Program-made: the position numbers and the translations under genes | NCBI GenBank assembly: GCA_027627225.1 | Contig: CM051025.1 | Span: forward strand, 76,471,974-76,535,973 | Reading direction: 5' to 3' | Origin: Congeria kusceri | Lineage: Eukaryota; Mollusca; Bivalvia; Myida; Dreissenidae | DNA length: 64,000 nt | Notes under the pieces: generated by a model | Databases searched by the model: none | What the model was told of the DNA's origin: nothing | What the model saw: the letters and a program-made list of their open reading frames with translations, nothing else | In this document: positions 12,691 to 24,600 of the stretch, piece after piece | Position numbering within the stretch: the stretch's first letter is position 1 | How the letters are laid out: every line of letters begins with the position of its first letter

Positions 12691-15600
12691 TTATTCAAAC
12701 TTGAGTCCTTGAGCCAAAGGCAGCTCCTTGCTATAGTTGATTGTACTGCAAAAAAAGATATGTGGCGCGTCGTGATAAAACCAGTCTTAATGCATGTGCG
12801 TAAAGTGTCGTCCCGGATCAGCCTGTGCAGTCCGCACAGGCTGATCCAGGACGGCACTTTCTGCCTAAAGTGGATTTATGTTTAGAAGAGACTTCCTTGA
12901 AACAGAAAATACAATGTACCATAAAAGCGGAAAGTGCTGTCCCAGATTAGCCTGTGCGGACTGCACAGGCTAATCCAGGACGACACTTTACGCACATGCA
13001 TTAAGTCCGGTTTTCCCACGACGTGCCTCATATGAAGAATACAAGTGATTGTAGCCACACTGTACTTTCCATAGTATCAAACATTCATGTACATGTTAGG
13101 GAGGGACCTAAAGCAGAAATAACAATAATGATAATGATAAAAATAATGATAAGGCGATTAATCTTTAAGAGCACAAACATGGAATATTTCGAGTATACTG
13201 CCACTAGAGATTTAGTTACTGGCATACAATACGCACCATGTGGACCGGCGCATGTACTGCTTCCAGGCGTCACTACCAGATTCCCGACCACCCCCTGTGT
13301 GCTTCTCACCACCTGACATACATAGGAAACACTCCAGCATGCATGTAAAGATGTATATATGAGGCATGTTGTGGGAAAACTGGGCTAAATGCATGAACGT
13401 AGTGTTGTCCCGGATTATCCTGTTCAGCCCGAGATGAAACTTTCCTCCTTCAGTGGATTTATGTTTAGAAGAGAATTTCTTAAAACAGAGAACACTATAA
13501 AAGCGGAACGTGTCGTCCTGGATTAGACACTACGCAAATGCAATAAGCCCGGTTTTCCCACGACACACCTCATATATATAATATAATATAATATATATAT
13601 ACGTTTTACCAAAAAGGTCAATGGAAAGATGTGCCATTACTGCAGTTGTTATTAAATTATTTTTGTACACCTGTACATTATGTACGGTCGTAACAGACCT
13701 TTTTCATTAAGTCATTGACAACTGTGAAAAATGCAAAAACAGTAGATTTTGATGTTTTTCGCAAACAGTTTTGGAGAACTAGTTGCAATGCGATAATTGC
13801 CATGGCTTTGCTATACGGTAAAGTTTTGCTTTTTCTTTGATAATTTTCTGTCCAATGATAATAAATGATGTTAATGCAGGCTCTGACGACATCAATATTG
13901 CATGTACAAATAACTGCATGCAAGTCTTGCAACTGTTGGAAATCAAAGTTTATCAATGAATTTTTATGGTCATGCGCAAACGGTGTAAGTTTGGTCAACA
14001 TTGAATAAAAAATCGTGTGTGCAAGCCAATCACTGATAACTTGTTGATGTTTTTTTCCAAACACAAGAGGCAATAACTCTGGTGTTTTTGGTCCAATCAT
14101 GCTTTTATTCTACTTCACCCGTAGTCTTACATTCATAGACAAACTGTACACGACTGGTGAAGTTTGGATGAAAAATGAAGTCTCTATCCTGAATTATGTC
14201 CATTTTTGCACATTATTTTTACAAACAAAGGGCAATAACTCTGGTGTTTCTGGTCCGATCTTGCTTATATTCAACTTCACCTTTAATCTTATGGTCATAG
14301 ACAAACTGAGCAAGATAGGTGAAGATAGGATGAAAATGAAGTCTCTATCCTGAATAATGTCCATTTCTGCATAATTTTTTTTACAAACAAAGGGCAATTA
14401 CTCTGGTGTTTCTGGTCCGATCGTGCTTATAATCGTCTTCAACTGTAATCTCAAGGTAATAGACAAACTGTGCAAGATTGGTGAAGATTGGATGAAAAAT
14501 GAAGTCTCTATCCTGAATAATGTCCATCTGATGGTCATACACAAACTGAAAATTTGGTTAAGATTGGATGGAAAATAAAGTCTATATGTAGGAAAAAGGC
14601 ATTTTTTCACTTCTTTTTCATAAAAAAGGGGCAATAACTCTGGTGTTACTGGTGTGATCTGACCCAATAACAATACCATTCGAGGTTTTATGGTCATACA
14701 CAAACTGTGCAAGTTAGGTCAAGATTGAATAAAAAATAGAGTCTTTATCGCGATAATGGTCCAAATTGTTGACGGCAAACAGACGATGATCGACGCCGGA
14801 GAGGTCCCCTATACCAATAGCTCACAGAGAACTGCGTGCTCAGGTGAGCTAAAAACAAATTCAAGTTTACATTAACTGGAAAAAAATGAGGCAAGAAAGA
14901 GACCATACCGAAAGCTCCACCAATTTCTGCTCCATTGGTTGGAATGTTCACATTGATAATGCCGCAGTCAGATCCCTTAGGCCTTAAATGATTAATCATA
15001 TATATACATGATGTACTCAAAATCAACATTTTAGATATGCTCAGAGATTAAAGCTTAACATATAAATATGCTTAATAAAGATTTATCTTTATCTTGTGTA
15101 CTTGCAATGTTGCAATGAAAGGGGACAAATGCTAGATTTAGGTTCACCGTTTTTACTGGCTTTTATTATACTTTTTCTACAAAATTTTAATTGTATGTCT
15201 ATCAAACTGAGGATACACATTATGGCTGCAACAATATGGCAAAACCAATATTGCAATATATTGAGATTTATTGAAAGACACATATAACGTAAAAGCTCTG
15301 TTTTTGAACACTTAGTTTTCCGACACAGTCTTTTTAAGCCAAAATAATTATTTTTTGCAACTCTTTATTTTCGGACTGTAAGCTTAAAACCCATAATTTA
15401 TGGCTCTATGTGTTCAGACACTGGTTTAAAGTTGGATTTATTAATCAAAATCTGGTGATTACGTTGTCGTTTGTTTGTGTTGTTTTGTAATATTATATTC
15501 AAGGTTCTTTCATAAAAAATTTAATTACAGTTTTAAAAATAGCACACATTATAAATTACAAGTACCTTGTGTATGAAACATGTATTAATCCCATTTCAAT

Positions 15601-18600
15601 ACATTGACATTAAAAACACACTGCCACAACATGAACATCACATATATTTTGTCTGCCCAACATAAAATCTCCCCGACTTTTTGACACCCTTAAAATGTCT
15701 CCTGGAACTCTAAATCATTAATGCTCTATCGACAGTGCTTGCGTTGTTCAGGTACAGTAGTATCGATCGATGCTAGGCGTGTTACACGCTTTCAGATGCA
15801 AACTGCTAGACGATAGCCGCAGTTCGGCAGTCTCATCAAAGACTTTTAAAGTGAAAGTGACGCTGTTTATGTTAATATCGCCTTGCAGATTTGGATGCCT
15901 GGCTAAAGGGTGATGTCACGCTGTTTTGCTCAGTAGTTTTAAGTGGTGCCATTATTAATGTGTTGTTTTTAACAAATATTTGTTTGTTCAAATTGGGGGA
16001 AAATATTCCAAGGTACTAAAACCGCATTATAAGGTTAGTAAACAGAATGTTTTTTATTAAAAATGAACAGTGTAGTATAAATTAAAAACCGATTTTTCCA
16101 ATAAAGAAAAACAGACAGATGCGGAGGTAATTTAAATATTTTCCCTGTGTCTTTAAATATTAGGACACACAACATTTTTGGAATATTTTATGTCTCTAAA
16201 TTTTCGGACACAATTTTTTTTTCAGTGTCCGAAAACATAGAGCTTTTAGAGTAAACAGTTTGTACACTGTCGGTGCAGAGATCAGAAGAGAATTAACTAA
16301 AATGACACAATTTGTCATTTCATGCATTTCTTAAGCAAACTCAGCGTATCGTCATTATCCAGGGTCATATTAGCTCATTTTAAAGTTACAATTATATTTA
16401 AGACAACATGTAAATGTTTTTTTTTGTAATTTATTATGTTTGTTTGTTTGTGAGTTGGGATTTTTCGCTGTTGTTAACAGTATTTCAGTCATATCATGGT
16501 GGTCAGTTAACCTACTCACACTTTTCCTGGGCAAGCTTAGCCCATCTAAGCTGTGATTATTATAGTACTGAGTATGTTGCAAAATACTGCCATGACTGAA
16601 TAACGTATTGCAATAGCGCATATTGCAATACAATACAATATATTGGAATATTGTTGCAGCCCTATTATACATTTAGTTAACGATAATCCTTTTGTAATGT
16701 TATTTATCCACTACCGGCAACTAAATGATCAACTGTAAACGAACCACACAACTGGACCAAGTCAAAATCATGTCCTCTTGTTTGAACTGTCAAAACATGT
16801 ATTGACAGTTTGACGATTATCAATACAGCCATCAAGGATATAGATTGTTCACATTTTAGTCAGGATATTCAAGAATAGCAAGTATACTGCAAGGTGTATG
16901 TCATCATTTTGATGCTCTTATTCTGCTGTTTTATGCTACAGTATTTTAGTCATGTCATAACTTAGTAAAGAAAAGTGTATCTCATTACAAGAACAGTTAT
17001 TGTTTAAGCTTCAAGACACATTGTGACCATATATCACTGCACAGGTACCTACCCCATCCACCTGAAGATGGTACCGATATCCTTGGTGAAGATACTGCTT
17101 GACAAACCCTGCTTGACCTCATTGTTCCAGGCAATAGCTTCATCCAGACTCTTATAATTGTAAAACATTGTCCGAACACTAGTTTTACCATAATTATGAT
17201 ATCAATGCAATGAAATGCATTATCTAAACATTCATAAAACGAGTTGGGAATTTTGTAGAGAATGTCAAAGGATAATTCTGTATATTCCTGCATATTCTGT
17301 ATATTCCTGTGCAGAAATGTTTAATGGTCAATCAAGACCATTAAACATTTCTGCACAGGAATATTCATCAAACCTGGAATTTCAAGGTGTACACAGAAAG
17401 AGGAATATTTATCAAACCTGGTATTACAAGGTGTACACAGAGACAGGAATATTCATCAAACCTGGAATTTCAAGGCATACACAGAGAGAGGAATATTCAT
17501 CAAACCTGGAATTTCAAGGTGTACACAGAGAGAGGAATATTCATCAAACCTGGAATTTCAAGGTGTACACAGAGGGAGGAATACTCATCAAACCTGGAAA
17601 ATCAAGGTGTACACAATCGGCACGAAGGTCTCAGTGTGTACAATCTTCGCATCATGTGACAGTCCAGAGATGATGGTGGGCTCAACGAAATTCCCCGGTC
17701 TTTCAATGACCTAAACAACCGAACAAACAAAATCAGACATGACATATTACACATTATTTAAAATGTAACTCGTAATTTGTGTTAATAGTACCAGAAGATA
17801 AACTGTCTGAAAACAAATGGCTTAAGCTAATTAATTTTAAGAAAGTGTCCACAAACTTGTGAATGTTAACAATTATTTTCGGTACATGGTTGTCTGAAAA
17901 CACAGTGACTGGATTATTATTGTCCTTGTACTGACAAAAATTAACTGTTAACCTCATGTACCTGGTTGCGTTTTTGACCAAACTTAGAGACTTTTGCCAA
18001 AATTAATTAATAAAAATCTCTACAGAAAACGTAACTTCAGGTTGTGTCTGATGACAATTGAATTCAGTCACAGCTATAGAAACGAAAAAATAAAGCATAT
18101 GAAAGAAAAAGGCGATTTCAACTCTGTGGTACGGTGACTGGAGACTGACATACTAGTCCAGCAGTATTACCTTGCCTCCATACTCAATCTTTCCCCCTTG
18201 CTTCACTGCCTCCTCTATCGCCTTCTTGTAGTTCTCCACCCCCTGCTTGGAGTGCAGTGGGCCATACAGGGTACCAGCTGGTAGCAGGACAATTATATGC
18301 AGTGTAACAAAATAATAATTATGTGGCGTGTTGTGAGAAAACCGGTCTTAATGCATGTGTATAAAGTGTCGTCCCGGACAGGCTAATCCGGGATGGCACT
18401 TTCCGCCTACAGTGGATTTATGTTTAGAAGAGACTTCCTTGAAACAGAAAATACCATAAAAGCGAAAAGTGCCGTCCTGGATTAGTCTGTGCAGACGCAC
18501 ATGCATTAAGACCGGTTTTCCCACGATGCGCCTCTTATGTTGATAAAAAATTAATAAGGGTGTGCCTTTTTTTTTCCATTCACAGAATGATAGAGCCTAC

Positions 18601-21600
18601 TTATACAATGTATTTTGTTCAGAAATTGTATTTACTTTTAGATATTTGGAAATGCTATTTAAAGCATAAAAAACTCAGGCAAAAATCAATTTATACTAAA
18701 ACTTGAATCTTTAAGGACATAGACAAGTAAAACCATCAGAAAACAGTCAATATACATGTTTGTCTAACCAACATTTACACTGTATGTATATTTTGTTTCG
18801 AAGAATTTACACCTTTGCCTTCAGATCTAAAAATTCATGCCCAATGACTTCTATATGACACCCTCAGAATTTGTTGGTAGTGGTCATCACATATAACATG
18901 TAGATTTGCAGCTTAAACCAAAGATTCTCAGCTAAAACACTCTGAACATTTCCCGTAAGATTTAGTTGACTCTTACGTTCACATGGATCTCCAATTCTGA
19001 GCTGTCCATAGGCCTTCACCAGTCTCTTGACCACCTCATCATGTACCATCTCATGGAGTATCTGAAAAAAAAAAAACTTTTCAGATGCAATGGTGTTAAA
19101 AATATTCAAATAATGAATAGTCCACTACCTAACTTCTGAAACTTTGAAAAGAAGAAATTTACAACTGGCTTTTTAGTGTTTTACTATTACACACCCCATG
19201 ATAGAAACAGCCTGGAAGCAACAGCTCACCAGGAGCAATTCACGCTTCAGTGAGTAAAAAAATAGTGCCTGAGATGCCTACGAAAAAATATAGGGTTACT
19301 TATGGCAAAAAAGTCATTATTGCAGTTATTGCATAGAAATGCGAAATAGACGTTTCCACAAATGTCAATCATATACAAATTCAACTGGTGCTTAATCCAA
19401 TCATTGCGCACAGATATCACCTGTTTATATAAGTGAATCAGTAAAGCCTAAACAAAATAATGTGTGTTTCTGGTGGGGTCGGTAGGTCATAAATTTATTG
19501 TTTTTAACTTTTTTTTATAGTTTAACGGTAATATTTTTTATAAGACAGTACAAGACTTATCTACGGGTGTATTATTTTTATGAATTTTATGACACCATTT
19601 TTAAGAAAAGGTGTTTTCTGTTTGCCTTGGAGCAGATTTAGCATGTTTCTTGAATTAGTAGTACATGTACTAAAAAGTAGTAATTCTATTCTATGAACTG
19701 CAGGAATCTTGAAAACAAGAGGGCCACGATGGCCCAAGGTCGCTCACCTGATATCTATGTATGAAGTTTCATTAAAATATCTCAATACGTTCTCAAGTTA
19801 TTGAACAAAGAACTGTTTTTCTATTTTTAGTAACAGTAACCTTGACCTTGACCGCACCCACCACATACGCAAAGCAAGGTCTCGATATAAGGTATCTACG
19901 TATAAAGTTTTATTAAAATATCTCAATGTGTTCTCAAGATATTGAGCGGAAACCGTTTTTCTATTTTTAGTAACAGTGACCTTGACCTTCACCCCTTCCA
20001 CCCCATATGCAATCCCATGCGAGGTGTCTATATAAGGTATCTACGTATTAAGTTTCATTAAAATATCTCAATGCGTTCTGAAGTTATTGAGCGTAAACCG
20101 TTTTCTATATTTAGTAACAGGGACCTTGATCTTGACCCCAGCCATCCTATATGCAATCCCAATTGAGGTCTCGATATAATGCCTTAACCAAATGTGAAAC
20201 CTCTGGGCCTTGTGGTTTCAGAGAAGAACTTTTAAATGATTTTGCCATTTACGTCTATATAAACCATGTGAGCCCATGGCCAGTTTTGACCCCATGGGCA
20301 TCATTTGAACAATCTTTGTAGAGGACCACTATACAACATTACATACCAAATATGAAACCTCCGGGCCTTGCCGTTTCACCGAAGAAGATTTTTAAAGTAA
20401 TTTTGCTATTAAAGTCTATATACGCATTGTGACCCCCAGGGTGTGGCCAGTTTTGACCCCAGGGGCATCATTTGAACAATCTTTGTAGAGGACCACTATA
20501 CAATTTTACATACCAAATATAAAACCTCCAGGCCTTGCGGTTTCAGAGAAGAAGATTTTTAGTCATTTTGCTATTCAAGTCTATATAAACCATGTGAGCC
20601 CCAGGGTGTGGCCATTTTTGACCCCAGGGGCATAATTTGAACAATCTTTGTAGAGGACCACTATACAGTGTTACATACCAAATATGAAACCTCTGGACCT
20701 TGCGGTTTCAGAGGAGGAGATTTTCAAAGCAATTTTGCTATTCAAGTCTATATAAACCATGTGACCCCCGGGGTGTGGCCAGTTTTGACCCTAGGGGCAT
20801 CATTTGAACAATCTTTGTAGAGGACCACTACACAATGTTACATACGAAACATGAAACCTCTGGGCCTTGCGGATTTAGAGGAGAAGATTTTTAAAGCCAT
20901 TTTGCTATTCAAGTCTTTATAAACCATGTGACCCCCGGGGTGCGGCCAGTTTTGACCCCAGGGGCATGATTTGAACAATCTTTGTAGAGGACCACTATAC
21001 AATATTACACACCAAAAATGAAACCTCTAGGCCTTGCAGTTTCAGAGAAGATTTTTAAAGTCATTTCGCTATACAAGTCTATATAAACCATGTGAGCCCC
21101 AGGGTGTGCCCAGTTTTGACCCCAGGGGCATCATTTGAACAATCTTTGTAGAGGACCACTTTACGATGTTACATACCAAATATGAAACCTCTGGGCATTG
21201 CGGTTTCAGAGTAGAAGACTTTTAAAGTCATTTGCTGTTCAAGTCTATATAAACCATGTGACCCCCGGGGTGTGGCAAGTTTTGACCCCAAGGGCATCAT
21301 TTGAACAATATTTGTAGAGGACCACTATACAATGTTACATACCAAATATGAAACCTCTAGGCCTTGCGGTTTCAGAGAAGATTTTTAAAGTCATTTTGCT
21401 ATACAAGTCTATATAAACCATGTGCATGGCCAGTTTTGATCCCAGGGGCATCATCTGAACAAACTTTGTCGAGGACCACTAGAGGATGTCACATATCAAA
21501 TATGAAAGCTCCAAGCCTTTTGGTTTCAGAGGAGAATTTTTTTAAAGTTTTCAGTTTTTAAATCTATTTTTAGCTCTGGTGACCTACATATGCAGCAGAC

Positions 21601-24600
21601 CGGAACGATTTGAACAATTTTGAAACAGGGTCACCCAAGGATCATTCCTGTGAAGTTTGGTGAAAATCTGCCCAGCGGTTTAGGAGGGGGTGTTCTTTGA
21701 ATGAAACTAGTGACACAATGCACGACAGAGGACTGACAAAAGGCGATCCTAAAAGCGTTGTGCTCAGGTCGGCATGAAAAAGTAGGGTCGGTCGGGCCAC
21801 CAGAAACTTATTTATTTGGCCTAAATCTACTGCCATTTACACAAAATACACGTGGCAAAGCTTGTGAAGCTCTTTGAATAAAATTAGTCTTTCAACAATA
21901 GTTGGAAAGGCGTTAATAAATGTCAAAAACCAGAAAGCTCTACTTTGCAATATTAGAAATCTCACCAGTCTCCGTGTGGTAGTGCACCTCTGGCCGGCCG
22001 TGCCAGCGCAGGCAAACACTGAGGCTCGAACCACCATGTCCAAGTCTGCATCGCTGTTCACTGGAATAAACACAAGCAGTGGGTTGTAACTTAAAAAGAT
22101 CTGTTTCCGAACTATTTACTAAAAGTAAATAGCAGAAAAAAACAAAACACAATTCAATTAGGGCAAGCTGGAAAAACATTTTACTTTACATTTGCTCTCG
22201 ACCCTTATTGGGTGAATTCAAAATCCTCCCTGTACTTCTACTGGCTTTTTTGTAACATATTTTCTGGGCTCAATGAATTTGAAAATTACAGTCTGGTACA
22301 GTAACCTTTAATTTTCGGGAACATGTACTTTTTGAAATTTTTCAACTTTAATTATATACAAAAATATGTTGATATAGTTTGCATGTACAATCAACTTGAC
22401 TCAATTATTAACAAACTCCTTAAAAGTGTTTATTCAGTAAATCTAATTGTGTGTTGACAGAAACATGTACTATAATCTTAAACAATATGTACATGCAGTG
22501 TTTACTTTCCAATTATAAATGTCAGTCCATGTACGTTTTTGAAAATGGTGATTTTCAGTGGTCTTTTTTTCCACCAAACATCAGCTTCGAAAAGGTCCCA
22601 TAAGCTTTATTGAAAATATGTGTAGTTTGACCATTGGCCTTCTTGTACAAGATTACAAATTGTTTCCTTTTTTTTCTGCCCATACTGTACATGTAGTGTT
22701 TAAAAATACATGTACATCATAATCTAAGTTCCATTGACTTCTTCTATTGTTTGTTAGCTTAACTAACTGCTTTTCCAACAGTTGATGGTCAAAGTTTTTT
22801 GTCATAGTAACAAACTGTTTCCATTTTACAAAAAAGATAGATCATAACACATTCAGCACAACTGCTAGGAATTGAAAGGATCTCCTAGAAGCTACCAATA
22901 TAACCGACATAAGCAAACCTGCCAGTAGCAGTATACAGTGCTTTAATCAATGTCTTTAGTGCAAAAATAGCAGATTTTGACTAACTTGCCACTGCATGTC
23001 ACATGTCACATATCAGATGGGGAGTTCATTTAATGTTAACATACCTATGATTGCATTGTTGCCACCCATCTCCAGCAAAAACTTGCCAAACCTCTCTTGC
23101 ACCATCATTGAAACTTTGTGTCCAATCTAAATGTAAATTAGCACAAGTTTTATTACCAGAAGTAAGGTTTCCAACAAAAACACACTATTCAATATCAAAA
23201 ATGCTTACATAAGAACACAAGTGTTAGATTCTAACCAAACATGCACAATGTAAAAAATATATCTAAAGACTCTGACATAGTGCTAATATTCTTAGATTGG
23301 TATATTGCCGGACCCATATCCATAAAACTCCGTAGGGCAAACTAAAGTTGTTGTTTTTTTAAATCATTACATTTCATAAGTCTGTGACTGGTTCATTTAA
23401 AGTTTATTTTGTATTAAATGGTTTTAATTTGTTAGAGAATCAACAGATAGCTCTACTTATTTTACTATATTTAAAAAATAAAATGAGGAAAATTTGATTT
23501 GAATTTTTTCCTTAAATATAAATTAAAGATTTTCCTTAGGAGCATTGTAGATATGTCTCCAGGTTAATAAATAACTGCCGCCAGTTTTATTTACACTGGA
23601 CAGTTTTTTGTACAATGGAACAGTAACGTTTCTGTTAGACCCACCTGAGTGCTGCCAGTAAAGGACACAAGAGGCAGTCTCTCATCTTTGGCAATCAGAG
23701 TTCTGAAAAGTATTAAGTAACAAGAGTACAAATACCTGAAAAAAAATGTCAATTTTTACATATTAACGGCCAAGAGGTTTCTTATGGTACTTGCATCTGA
23801 AAATGGGTGAGGAAACAAAGAGTCCTGTTTATGTATGTTGGCAGACAGTGTAGATTGTCATGAGAAAGCTGACCTAATTCTTTCGTTTGAAATTCTGATA
23901 AACAAGTTCAAAACTATATGAGGCATGTCGTGGGAAAACCAGGCTTCATGCATGTACGTACGATAAGTGTTGTCCCGGATTAGTCTGCACAGGCTAATCT
24001 GAGATGGCACTTTTAGCCTACAATGGATTTATGCTTAGAAGAGACTTGCTTGAAACAGAAAATACAATAAAAGCATACATTTCAAACTTTGCCAACACGG
24101 ATCTGGGCCTTGGCTACCCATACCACATATGCATACCTCGGCTACCCATACCACATATGCATACCTCGGCTACTCATACCACATACCATATCTGGGCCTC
24201 GGCTACCCATACCATATATGCATACCTCGGCTACCCATACCACATATGCATACCTCGGCTACCCATACCACATACCATATCTGGACCTCGACTGCCCATA
24301 CCACATATGCATACCTCGGCTACCCATACCACATACCATATCTGGGCCTCGGCTACCCATGCCACATATGCATACCTCGGCTACCCATGCCACATATGCA
24401 TACCTCGGCTACCCATACCACATATGCATACCTCGGCTACTCATACCACATATGCATACCTCGGCTACCCATACCACATATGCATACCTCGGCTACCCAT
24501 GCCACATATGCATACTTCGGCTACCCATGCCACATATGCATGCCTCGGCTACCCATACCACATATGCATGCCTCGGCTACCCATACCACATATGCATACC

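Noticed and set aside
13212..13312. Early stop as the natural ALDH7A1 C-terminus
   Set aside because: A donor at 13237 joins in phase to 12745 and restores the conserved family ending.
17215..17673. 152-codon + strand ORF with repeated peptide
   Set aside because: A by-product of the 44-bp minisatellite (three units = 44 codons), antisense to exon 14.
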